A DNA stretch of 12,469 nucleotides from Candidatus Thorarchaeota archaeon. GTDB lineage: Archaea; Asgardarchaeota; Thorarchaeia; Thorarchaeales; Thorarchaeaceae. Under the pieces are notes generated by a model that searched no databases, was not told the DNA's origin, and saw only the letters and a program-made list of their open reading frames with translations. A program made the translations under genes and the position numbers. Location: the NCBI GenBank assembly GCA_004524595.1, contig SDOA01000116.1, positions 1 to 12,469 of the forward strand, written 5' to 3'. Below are positions 7,321-12,469 of the stretch, piece after piece (within the stretch, counting starts at the first letter, position 1; every line of letters begins with the position of its first letter).

Positions 7321-8314
7321 GTTTTATCTCAATATCTACTACTTTGCCAGCCTTTGCGCTCGTTCGTGAAGCCTCAACGACTTCAAGCGCACCAAGTGCA
7401 TCATCGATACTTACTTTCGGAGTCTTCCCTGTCCCTACACATTTCACAAAGTCATTAAGGGCTTCCCTTACAGGTTCTCCGTACACTTTAATCGTGGCCC
7501 CTCTCTCTGGAAGCTTGATGGTATCGCTTGCGGCCATTGGCTCTTGGTCAAGATGCTGCACTTTGATGATCTGTCCAAAGAGATCCAGCATCAAAGATCC
7601 ATTACTTCCCGAAACATCCATGTAGCGTCGTCGCCCAACATATTGTCTGGATAGATGGAAGAAATGCTCTGTACCTGATTCAAAGTTTACCATTACTGTT
7701 CCACTATTCATAATTCCGCTCTGTATATTGGATTGAGCATATAGTCTAGCTTTCCCACTACTAATCCGTGCCATAATATCGAAATCATGAACACCTATGT
7801 CCTCAAAGACATCTCCAAGTGAGGGTATTCTAGAAGGCTCTACAAAACCCCTTCTATCATGAATTATTGTTCTTGGTGTACCAATAGCATCTGTATCAAT
7901 CAGTGACAGTGCTTTGCTAACAATAGGATTGTAAATCTCAGAGTGACAAATAAGGGTGACAATTCCCTTTTTCTTCACAATATTGGCAACCTTGAGACCA
8001 TCTTCGAAGCTGCTAGCAAGGGGCTTTTCAATGAGTAAACCTTTGATGTTATCATATTTTGATGCAATCTCTTCAGCAATTGATGCATGTGTACCGGTGG
8101 GTGTTGCAATAATTAGTGCATCAGGACTAGTTTCTTCGATGAGTTTTTTATAATCAGCAAAAGCAGGGACTTCATAGATCGTTGCAGTCTTCTTTGCGAT
8201 ATCAAGTATATTATCTGCAATACCAACTAATACTCCTAAATCATTCAAAATACGGGCATGTATACGACCCATATTGCCAGCGCCTATTATTCCAATCCTA
8301 AGAGACGACGTAAT
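7310..8314 (-). CDS. Gfo/Idh/MocA-family NAD(P)-dependent oxidoreductase
   Basis: 334 residues if started at the ATT at 8312-8314. The Rossmann motif RIGIIGAGNMGRIHARIL is encoded directly upstream of the first ATG (8270-8272), so that ATG removes the first strand and the GxGxxG loop and cannot be the real start. Between the in-frame TGA at 8318-8320 and that ATG there is no ATG, GTG or TTG; ATT, six bases after GGGG of a GGGGTGA site, is the best candidate. The family's catalytic EKP lysine motif (LLIEKPLA) and DIGVHDFD segment are present, with a C-terminal beta-sheet domain. Members oxidise or epimerise sugars, inositols or related polyols; substrate unknown. The gene stands alone and is convergent with the MTTase (11-bp overlap). 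Confidence 0.88.
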   Translation of the reverse strand: MTSSLRIGIIGAGNMGRIHARILNDLGVLVGIADNILDIAKKTATIYEVPAFADYKKLIEETSPDALIIATPTGTHASIAEEIASKYDNIKGLLIEKPLASSFEDGLKVANIVKKKGIVTLICHSEIYNPIVSKALSLIDTDAIGTPRTIIHDRRGFVEPSRIPSLGDVFEDIGVHDFDIMARISSGKARLYAQSNIQSGIMNSGTVMVNFESGTEHFFHLSRQYVGRRRYMDVSGSNGSLMLDLFGQIIKVQHLDQEPMAASDTIKLPERGATIKVYGEPVREALNDFVKCVGTGKTPKVSIDDALGALEVVEASRTSAKAGKVVDIEIKPKR

Positions 8315-8317
8315 TAT

Positions 8318-8324
8318 TCACCCC
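8318..8324 (-). promoter_or_regulatory. Ribosome binding site upstream of a non-standard start
   Basis: The minus strand reads GGGGTGA, close to the archaeal consensus GAGGTGA. It overlaps the in-frame TGA that limits the dehydrogenase frame. Only ATA, ATT and ACG lie at usable distance; ATT is spaced six bases from GGGG. The site argues for initiation here rather than at the ATG 40 bases further on. Confidence 0.55.
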
Positions 8325-8357
8325 GAACAATTCCAGAATGACCGCATTCATATACTC

Positions 8358-8365
8358 CTTTATAG
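8358..8365 (-). promoter_or_regulatory. TATA box for the Gfo/Idh/MocA gene
   Basis: The minus strand reads CTATAAAG. A start about 25 bp downstream (near 8335) leaves a leader of about 20 nt that includes the GGGGTGA site, consistent with initiation at 8314. Confidence 0.45.
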
Positions 8366-8415
8366 ATTGTCATGAGTCAATTCCACTCGCCCAACTCTAG
8401 GATTGTGCTGTTGAT

Positions 8416-8442
8416 TGTCACTTTATACACTAAAAAGTGACA
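8416..8442. repeat. Perfect 9-bp inverted repeat, candidate operator
   Basis: TGTCACTTT (8416-8424) and AAAGTGACA (8434-8442) are perfect complements around a 9-bp spacer. The centre-to-centre distance of 18 bp is what a dimeric helix-turn-helix regulator would use. It lies about 50 bp upstream of the minus-strand TATA at 8358-8365 and about 17 bp from a TATA-like TTATATA at 8461-8467 on the plus strand, between divergent promoters. A local RNA hairpin is the alternative. Confidence 0.45.
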
Positions 8443-8576
8443 CTCATTATCCTGATGGTCTTATATATCCTACAGAGAATGAAATATTGAAACAAGACAC
8501 TCTTCCTCCCAGTAATCCTCTCTATTTGGATTATTTCTATGTCCTGACCTCCACACTCATAAGACCTCACTCCCTC

Positions 8577-8631
8577 GGACCCACCCGTGGACCCAGCATG
8601 TGTCTGCTTTCACCATGCTGTGGGTGGGTCC
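8577..8631. other. Long GC-rich hairpin in a gene-free region
   Basis: The outer stem is GGACCCACCC (8577-8586) with GGGTGGGTCC (8622-8631), 10 bp perfect. The inner stem is CAGCATG (8594-8600) with CATGCTG (8614-8620), 7 bp perfect. A 7-nt bulge lies on the left, one base on the right, and the loop has 13 nt. GGACCCA occurs twice in the left arm, allowing an alternative fold. It stands out from its AT-rich surroundings. No U-tract follows on either strand, so it is not a typical terminator. TTATATA at 8461-8467 could drive a short plus-strand RNA ending near it. The rest of 8443-8726 shows no supported coding gene. Small structured RNA, mRNA leader element or old repeat all remain possible. 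Confidence 0.4.
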
Positions 8632-8658
8632 CTGTAAATTGGTCCTGTCTTTGATACA

Positions 8659-8665
8659 TTATAAG
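8659..8665 (+). promoter_or_regulatory. Candidate TATA box for the secreted-protein gene
   Basis: ACATTATAAGAAC contains TTATAAG at 8659-8665. A start near 8688 would give a leader of about 40 nt to the ATG at 8727. It lies downstream of the GC-rich hairpin, so the hairpin would not be in this transcript. Confidence 0.35.
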
Positions 8666-8726
8666 AACTCCTCTCTAATTGATACAGTCAATCCATGATT
8701 TGATTTATTAGAAAGAAAGATACTAG

Positions 8727-9260
8727 ATGAAAAAGAGATTTAATATGATGAAGCGCGTCATTGTATTCTCCACTATCTTGATGGTGAGTTTACTCATACT
8801 TGGAGTAGGTCAACCTACATCGGCTCATAGTCCCAGTAATATCGATCTAGCTTATGTTTATGAAACACAGACTCTACTTGTAGAAATTCAACATGACGTG
8901 TCTAATGTCAATACTCACTATATTGAACGAATCGAGGTGAGCGTTAACTCTGTACTAAATCAATCTAGAGACTATACCAGCCAGCAAAATTTGATGGGTA
9001 TGAGCGATTCTTTCGTTGTTCCTGCAGAAGTAGGGGATATCATCAGTGTGAGAGCCATCTGTAGTGTATCCGGGCAGCTCACTAAGACTCTAACTCTGAC
9101 TGGTCCCGAAACTTCAACAACAACAACCACAACGCAAACATCAACCTCTACTACAACCGATACACCACCTACGGATTTTGATACGATGACATTGGTATTA
9201 ATTGGTGGAGTTGTCGTGATCATCATTATGGTAGCTATTGTGGCTGTACAGAGAAGGTAA
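8727..9260 (+). CDS. Secreted, C-terminally membrane-anchored protein with Thr-rich stalk
   Basis: 177 residues. The N-terminus is basic (KKRFNMMKR), followed by a hydrophobic stretch (11-28) and a probable signal-peptidase site after TSA at 31-33. Residues 34-126 form one likely beta-sandwich domain: SPSNIDLAYVYETQTLLVEI, a HYIERIEVSVN strand, RDYTSQ, and GDIISVRAICSVSG. A Ser/Thr-rich linker (about 127-150, ideal for glycosylation) leads to one membrane helix (155-174) ending in QRR, inside the cell. The HYI strand faintly recalls the desulfoferrodoxin/superoxide-reductase fold, but the iron-ligand set is not evident, so no enzymatic role is claimed. It is probably displayed outside the cell as an Ig-like domain on a stalk. 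Monocistronic; function unknown. Confidence 0.8.
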   Translation: MKKRFNMMKRVIVFSTILMVSLLILGVGQPTSAHSPSNIDLAYVYETQTLLVEIQHDVSNVNTHYIERIEVSVNSVLNQSRDYTSQQNLMGMSDSFVVPAEVGDIISVRAICSVSGQLTKTLTLTGPETSTTTTTTQTSTSTTTDTPPTDFDTMTLVLIGGVVVIIIMVAIVAVQRR

Positions 9261-9356
9261 CCTCTAATTCAGATATGTGAGATGCATTGCAGATAAGATA
9301 TAATTGAGCAGTTACGAAGCTGTAAGACTCTGGCTAAATTTAAGGCAATACCTGTT

Positions 9357-9845
9357 TTACGAATCACAACATTGCCCAAAAGGTGTTGTTGTATTATCTT
9401 CTCCCTTAATCTTGATCCAGACAAGCAATAGTTTGATTAGAAAATGAAGTGGTAAGGGAATTACAAGAGTACGCCAACCATACCACACAATGAAACTTAG
9501 AGTAGCTGTTGTTACAATCTGTAGGACTAATAGAACAAGTGTTGATAGTCTTACTGATCTTGCATTTTTTGTCCTCTATTAACCATGTTTAGAATCAAAG
9601 CTATGTAAAAACCAAATACACTCCAAATCAATCCAGAAATTGGGAGTAAGGCTGAGAATGAAGGTAAGAATGGTGGTATGATCACTCCATACTCTACCCA
9701 GTTTCCAAAGTCATACAAATTAGTCCAAAGAGGAAATAGCCAATACTGATTTTTCATCATTGTCATTGTTTCTGTTATTGCCGTATCATAAGGTAATAGT
9801 ACACTAGTCAAAAAGACCAAGTATGGTAACCTTGATGATATTCAT
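9357..9845 (-). pseudogene. Frameshifted paralogue of the 12026-12469 membrane protein
   Basis: The middle frame (9551-9820) encodes NQYWLFPLWTNLYDFGNW and VIIPPFLPSFSALLPISGLI, then stops at 9551-9553. In the next frame, from about 9570 to a TAA at 9357-9359, the protein continues as NARSVRLSTLVLLVLQIV, SFIVWYGWRTLVIPLPLHFLI and a polar end EDNTTTPFGQ. Both parts line up end to end with the intact paralogue at the right edge (NQYWIFPLW, VIIPPFLPSFSLLLPI, SFVVWHGWLILVIPLPFHYLI, NDSTQPFV). The break falls at a run of six A (minus strand; T at 9565-9570), where one base is missing. A second shift is likely near 9810-9820: an ATG at 9845 starts MNIIKVTILGL in the same frame as the C-terminus. 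An unshifted TTG start at 9820 is the alternative. Mutation, homopolymer sequencing error or -1 recoding could explain it. Confidence 0.75.
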
Positions 9846-10003
9846 TGATTAATGATAGTTGTGATAATTCTCACAAGGAAGTTGACTTCAAAGATGAAAA
9901 AATTAGAAACTGACTATCTCTGTAAAAGAAGCCGCAGTGCACAAGTTCATAAGCATTGACTCTGAGAATCTTCTTGCAGGTACACGAGAAGCGAGAAGCG
10001 TTT

Positions 10004-10013
10004 TCTATAATAG
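10004..10013 (+). promoter_or_regulatory. Candidate TATA box for the SSB-like gene
   Basis: TCTATAATAG predicts a start near 10037 and a leader of about 70 nt. The ATG at 10109 has GAGTGA at 10097-10102 as a modest ribosome site. The remainder of 9846-10108 shows no gene. Confidence 0.35.
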
Positions 10014-10108
10014 GAATTGTCGAGAGTTATTTTTTCATTATCGTAAATTTCACAGAAGGACACACTAGTTTTGACGACTTGCATATCGCAATTAGCGAGT
10101 GAATAATA

Positions 10109-10711
10109 ATGGGTTATGAAGAACGTGAGCCAATTGAGGCTACTGTGGCTGAATTAAAGCCACGAATGAAGAATGTCACCATATCTTTCAAGGTGATCAG
10201 CATGGGCGAAGAACGAGAGATTGAATCCCGAAATGACGGAACTTCTCATCGTGTCTGTGACATCACTGTTGGTGATACAAGTGGAACTGTCCAGGTTCCT
10301 CTCTGGGATGAAGCTATTGATAACATTACAGAAGGCGCTAGCTACAATCTGACTAATGGATACACTGGGCTCTTTCGAGGAAACTTACGACTAAATGTTG
10401 GAAAGTACGGTAAACTCGAGCAGGCTGAAGAAGCTATCGGAGATGTCAACATGGATGTTGATATGTCCGCTGAAGAGCACGAAGATGACCGACCACGACG
10501 AAGTTATGGTGGTGGCGGTGGTGGCTACAGTGGCCGAAGTAGCGGTGGCTATGGTGGTCGAAGTGGCGGCAGTGGCGGCTACGGTGGAGACCGTCGTGGT
10601 GGTAGCAGTGGAGGCTATGGTGGCCGAAGCAGCGGTGGCGGTTATGGTGGAGATCGACGCGGCGGCGGCTACGGTGGTAGCAGCGGTGGCGACAGGCGTC
10701 GAAGATACTAG
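10109..10711 (+). CDS. Single-OB-fold SSB (hSSB1/Sulfolobus-SSB type) with Gly/Arg/Tyr-rich tail
   Basis: 200 residues in three parts. Residues 8-105 form an OB fold: VAELKPRMKNVTISFKV, HRVCDITVGDTSGTVQVPLW, and YTGLFRGNLRLNVGKYGKLE. This order, including D-xx-G then LW and 'GLFRGNLRL..GKYG', is that of archaeal SSB and eukaryotic SOSS-B/hSSB1 proteins, which bind single-stranded DNA. Residues 106-128 are acidic (AEEHEDD). Residues 129-200 are almost only Gly, Ser, Arg, Tyr and Asp, with repeated GGYGG, GRSSGG and DRRGG units. Such RGG/YGG tails mediate RNA or protein contacts and condensation in eukaryotic RNA-binding proteins. RNA binding, as in cold-shock-like or hnRNP-like roles, is therefore an alternative to DNA repair. 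The gene stands alone and ends in a strong hairpin terminator. Confidence 0.85.
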   Translation: MGYEEREPIEATVAELKPRMKNVTISFKVISMGEEREIESRNDGTSHRVCDITVGDTSGTVQVPLWDEAIDNITEGASYNLTNGYTGLFRGNLRLNVGKYGKLEQAEEAIGDVNMDVDMSAEEHEDDRPRRSYGGGGGGYSGRSSGGYGGRSGGSGGYGGDRRGGSSGGYGGRSSGGGYGGDRRGGGYGGSSGGDRRRRY

Positions 10712-10753
10712 ATTCTATTCCTTAAATGAATAATAACAGCAATAGCTGTATAA

Positions 10754-10795
10754 TTGTGAGTAATCATAATTGATTACTCACAAATTCTTGTTTTT
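10754..10795 (+). terminator. Hairpin plus T-rich terminator of the SSB-like gene
   Basis: A perfect 13-bp stem, TTGTGAGTAATCA (10754-10766) with TGATTACTCACAA (10771-10783), has a 4-nt loop TAAT and is followed by ATTCTTGTTTTTG. A smaller hairpin, ACAGC-AATA-GCTGT (10736-10749), precedes it. It sits between two convergent genes and may also stop the minus-strand transcript, although no T-run follows on that side. Intrinsic-like hairpins are not the norm in archaea, where T-tracts suffice; mRNA 3'-end protection is another possible role. Confidence 0.6.
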
Positions 10796-10812
10796 GTATG
10801 TCTTGGGCAGTT

Positions 10813-11316
10813 CTATTCACATTCATGGATTATGATATTGTAGACATATCGTACCGGTAGTTCAAATGGATAACCACTGATCTTGACGATTTGATATGGA
10901 TACGTCATAACTGTGAGAGTAATGCATCCTTCACTGGGATGTGTTTCGTCAACATAGACCACATAATATGCATCAGTCATAATGATTCGTGTAATATTTG
11001 TGGCGTATCCTGATGAACCTCGTTCCCCTTGGAACACTGCGATGAGCATCTCTGAGGTGAAGTTAATAGTGGGCACTTCTGGTATGGGGATATGTCCACT
11101 GTATAGTCCTAGCCAGAGACTCTCCCATACTCTTTCATTTGTAATAGTGAAATTAGCTCTCTGTTCATAATTGTAACCTTCACCAAAATCTATCACCTCA
11201 AACGGGACATCAGTATACGAAAGAAGACCTAGATTTGGTCCAGCTAATACTAGGAACGAAACTGCCAAGACCATACAAATTGCAGTTCCTGCAAAAGCTT
11301 TGGTTGAAGCTCCCAT
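10813..11316 (-). CDS. PrcB-like domain protein with N-terminal membrane anchor
   Basis: 167 residues. A hydrophobic stretch at 8-25 (after STK) is a signal anchor or uncleaved signal peptide, placing the rest outside the cell. The C-terminal part, about 80-150, reads NFTSEMLIAVFQGERGSSGY, then ITRIIMTDAYYVVYVDET, and CITLTVMTYPYQIVKI. This is the pattern of the PrcB C-terminal domain ('dfs.e.vlavf.GerptGGY' then 'TyPy.iv.ip'). PrcB is known from the Treponema dentilisin protease complex; many anchored archaeal and bacterial copies have no known role, and no protease gene is adjacent. The ATG at 11314-11316 lies about 24 bp from a TATA box, so the mRNA is probably leaderless or nearly so. It lies about 110 bp downstream of the next gene on the same strand. 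Confidence 0.7.
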   Translation of the reverse strand: MGASTKAFAGTAICMVLAVSFLVLAGPNLGLLSYTDVPFEVIDFGEGYNYEQRANFTITNERVWESLWLGLYSGHIPIPEVPTINFTSEMLIAVFQGERGSSGYATNITRIIMTDAYYVVYVDETHPSEGCITLTVMTYPYQIVKISGYPFELPVRYVYNIIIHECE

Positions 11317-11333
11317 GAATTCCGCCTCTGTAT

Positions 11334-11345
11334 GGTATATATCCC
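11334..11345 (-). promoter_or_regulatory. TATA box of the PrcB-like gene
   Basis: The minus strand reads GGGATATATACC. Its centre is about 24 bp from the ATG at 11316, the usual TATA-to-start distance, which implies a leaderless or very short-leader transcript. Confidence 0.5.
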
Positions 11346-11398
11346 GAATCCATTTAACACCACTGATTAAAGAGAATCTGTATCAGTTAGAGAGTGGA

Positions 11399-11422
11399 TG
11401 GTGCGGATGGTGAGAATTTAAA
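11399..11422 (-). repeat. Degenerate copy of the tRNA 3'-end sequence at 11972-11994
   Basis: TGGTGCGGATGGTGAGAATTTAAA aligns to the plus-strand form of the 11972-11994 fragment with 20 of 24 columns identical (one gap). Weaker similarity continues a further dozen bases to the left (TAGAGAGTGGA against TAGAAAGAGG). The two copies are direct repeats about 573 bp apart, bracketing the membrane-protein gene. Read on the minus strand it still shows a T-loop-like TTTAAAT and CCGCACCA, but stem pairing is lost. Confidence 0.4.
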
Positions 11423-11426
11423 AAAG

Positions 11427-11912
11427 TCATACTCTGATTCCAAGTAATTTCCTTAAAGAATCAATGTCATTGATGAAGAGAAAGGTCAAAGTCGAACCAA
11501 GTAGAGGTGTAATCAGGACCGGTCTAGCAATCCAATCTTCGAGAACTCCATATATTTGGAATGATAGCCAAACCCATGAAATTAGAATCATCAAGGAAAC
11601 AGGAAATGCCACTTTGACCGAGGTTTTTCTAATCATTAAGAGAATCAGAAGCAGAACATAGATTACAATCAGCCATAGAAATGGTAGACTTGAGGCATTA
11701 GTGATGCCCTCCTCAATCCCATATCTTCCTACAAAACGTGATATGCTTGAGTACGCACCGAATATAAAGATGATAATTGGATCAGACCATCCCCCAGTCA
11801 CAATTACTGGTGATTGTGAAACCGCAATTCTATTCAATTCTACAACAGGCGCAATCAGAGAAACTATTATGAATGTAGAAATTGCAATGACTCCTTTTAC
11901 TTCGTCTCTCAC
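11427..11912 (-). CDS. Multi-pass membrane protein of unknown function
   Basis: 161 residues from a GTG at 11910-11912 (MRDEVKGVIAISTFIIVSLI). The frame is open to a GTG at 11930, giving 167 residues, but a TATA-like element sits exactly at that longer start, so the shorter one at leaderless distance is preferred. Hydrophobic segments, in the longer numbering, are about 13-33, 50-62, 83-100, 107-126 and 137-153, giving four or five membrane spans. A soluble stretch of about 20 residues lies between the second and third. The C-terminus is charged (DIDSLRKLLGIRV). I recognise no family. Neighbours are the PrcB-like gene downstream and a tRNA remnant upstream. Confidence 0.6.
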   Translation of the reverse strand: MRDEVKGVIAISTFIIVSLIAPVVELNRIAVSQSPVIVTGGWSDPIIIFIFGAYSSISRFVGRYGIEEGITNASSLPFLWLIVIYVLLLILLMIRKTSVKVAFPVSLMILISWVWLSFQIYGVLEDWIARPVLITPLLGSTLTFLFINDIDSLRKLLGIRV

Positions 11913-11930
11913 CTCACACCACCACATCAC

Positions 11931-11939
11931 ATTATAGAA
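11931..11939 (-). promoter_or_regulatory. Candidate TATA box of the membrane-protein gene
   Basis: The minus strand reads TTCTATAAT just before the GTG at 11930. Its centre is about 23 bp from the GTG at 11912, which supports that shorter start and a leaderless mRNA. Confidence 0.35.
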
Positions 11940-11971
11940 TCTGATGTAGATAAGTATTTTCTAGAAAGAGG

Positions 11972-11994
11972 TGGTGCGGAGGGCGAGATTTGAA
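11972..11994 (-). pseudogene. Isolated 3' end of a tRNA gene (T-loop to CCA), possible att site
   Basis: On the minus strand this reads TTCAAAT (T-loop), CTCGC (3' T-stem strand), CCTCCGC (3' acceptor strand), A (discriminator) and CCA. The order and lengths are exact for a tRNA 3' end. The 5' partner strands are absent: the preceding GTTAG does not pair properly with CTCGC, and no GCGGAGG follows within the remaining window. Integrative elements that insert in the 3' part of a tRNA gene leave just such a fragment at the far end. Given the orientation, the intact gene and element would lie to the right, beyond 12469. A split-tRNA 3' half is less likely because the T-stem itself is incomplete. 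Confidence 0.6.
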
Positions 11995-12025
11995 CTAACA
12001 CTTACTGGTAATAGAAGCAATATAA

Positions 12026-12469
12026 TCACACAAATGGTTGTGTTGAATCATTCATTCTTTTAATATGGGCTCTTAAAAGTAATAATATAATCAAATAATG
12101 GAATGGTAATGGAATAACAAGAATAAGCCAACCATGCCATACAACGAAACTGAGTACAGTCGTGACGATGACCTGTAAAACTAGTAGGTAAATTGTTGGT
12201 AGCCAGACCGATTTTGCATCTCTCTGCCCATTATAAAATTGATTTAAGATCATAGCAGTATAGAGACCTAGTACACACCAAATCAATCCTACAATGGGCA
12301 GCAGAAGCGAAAACGATGGCAAAAATGGAGGTATAATAACACCTAGATCCAACCAGTTTCCAAAGTCGTGAATGTATGTCCATAGCGGGAAAATCCAATA
12401 TTGATTATTACTTTCAATCATACTACTTGTTGTCACAACACCGTATGGCAACAATATACTCGATGCAAA
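12026..12469 (-). CDS. Multi-pass membrane protein, 5' end beyond the window
   Basis: At least 147 residues; the frame is open to the window edge (FASSILLPYGVV precedes the first TTG), so the N-terminus is missing. NQYWIFPLWTYIHDFGNWLD is followed by hydrophobic segments at about 38-58, 54-71, 87-106 and 109-127 (counting from the TTG at 12454). The C-terminus is basic then polar (RAHIKRMNDSTQPFV). I do not recognise the family. A broken paralogue lies at 9357-9845 with the same length and hydropathy pattern. The conserved aromatic segment (QYW.FPLW....DFGNW) between the first two hydrophobic parts and the GVIIPPFLPSFS segment are the family marks. It lies next to the tRNA remnant, possibly inside an integrated element. 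Confidence 0.7.
   Translation of the reverse strand, partial: FASSILLPYGVVTTSSMIESNNQYWIFPLWTYIHDFGNWLDLGVIIPPFLPSFSLLLPIVGLIWCVLGLYTAMILNQFYNGQRDAKSVWLPTIYLLVLQVIVTTVLSFVVWHGWLILVIPLPFHYLIILLLLRAHIKRMNDSTQPFV

Noticed and set aside
8415..8654. 79-codon frame spanning the inverted repeat and GC-rich hairpin
   Set aside because: It covers both structured elements, has no ribosome site, and its sequence resembles no domain. The hairpin explains the GC-rich part better.
8727..9260. Superoxide reductase/desulfoferrodoxin assignment from the HYI strand
   Set aside because: The set of four histidines and one cysteine needed for the iron site is not evident; only a generic beta-sandwich can be defended.
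9831..9912. Possible C/D box small RNA (TTGATGA ... CTGA)
   Set aside because: The spacing is too long, there is no convincing D' and C' pair, and the C-like box lies inside the start of the frameshifted membrane gene.
10395..10733. 112-codon plus-strand frame rich in Val/Ala
   Set aside because: It is the +1 reading of the glycine-rich tail (GGN repeats read as GTG/GCG), a shadow of the SSB-like gene.
11972..12020. Split-tRNA 3' half as in Nanoarchaeum
   Set aside because: A functional 3' half would include the complete T-arm and part of the anticodon arm. Here the 5' T-stem strand does not pair, so a truncated remnant fits better.
1..12469. CRISPR array, rRNA, transposase or defence cassette
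   Set aside because: No regularly spaced repeats, rRNA signatures, transposase or known defence motifs are visible on either strand.

Overview
The window looks archaeal. The glycine decarboxylase P-protein is split into two genes (gcvPA and gcvPB), as in archaea and some bacteria. There is a Trm112-type zinc-ribbon protein, an archaeal/eukaryotic-type tRNA methylthiotransferase (e-MtaB/CDKAL1 group), a single-OB SSB of the hSSB1/Sulfolobus type, TATA-box promoters about 25 bp from putative starts, and GGAGGTG-type ribosome sites. AT-rich composition, a secreted protein with a Thr-rich stalk, and an SSB with a long Gly/Arg/Tyr tail fit an Asgard archaeon, possibly Thorarchaeia. That placement is an impression from protein style, not a demonstrated phylogeny.

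Layout. (a) 34-1269 (-): an orphan protein whose C-terminal half looks like a caspase-fold (clan CD) cysteine peptidase, followed by about 560 bp without a convincing gene. (b) 1829-2220 (-): a trm112-like gene with a tRNA-Gln(UUG) starting four bases after its stop codon. (c) 2365-7320 (+): a tight run of five genes, gcvPA, gcvPB, an LpdD-like small protein, a ubiquitin-like/MoaD-type sulfur carrier ending in GG, and an e-MtaB radical-SAM methylthiotransferase. The first three are joined by ATGA overlaps. (d) 7310-8314 (-): a Gfo/Idh/MocA dehydrogenase, convergent with and overlapping the MTTase, which seems to start at a non-standard AUU codon. (e) 8315-8726: a 412-bp gene-free stretch with a perfect 9-bp inverted repeat and a long GC-rich hairpin. 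(f) 8727-9260 (+): a small surface protein with signal peptide, Ser/Thr stalk and C-terminal membrane anchor. (g) 9357-9845 (-): a frameshifted paralogue of the membrane protein at the right window edge (12026-12469). (h) 10109-10711 (+): the SSB-like gene, ending at a strong hairpin terminator. (i) 10813-11912 (-): a PrcB-like anchored protein and a multi-pass membrane protein, both with TATA boxes at leaderless distance. (j) 11972-11994 (-): the isolated 3' end of a tRNA gene, with a more degenerate copy at 11399-11422. This suggests a past integration site near the right edge.

How the genes fit together. The gcv genes supply both halves of the PLP-dependent glycine decarboxylase; gcvT, gcvH and lpd are not in the window. 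Trm112, tRNA-Gln, the GG-ending sulfur carrier and e-MtaB share a tRNA/translation-modification theme, but a functional link to glycine cleavage is inferred only from operon position. The right third (8.7-12.5 kb) is accessory in character: membrane and secreted proteins of unknown function, a broken paralogue and a tRNA remnant.
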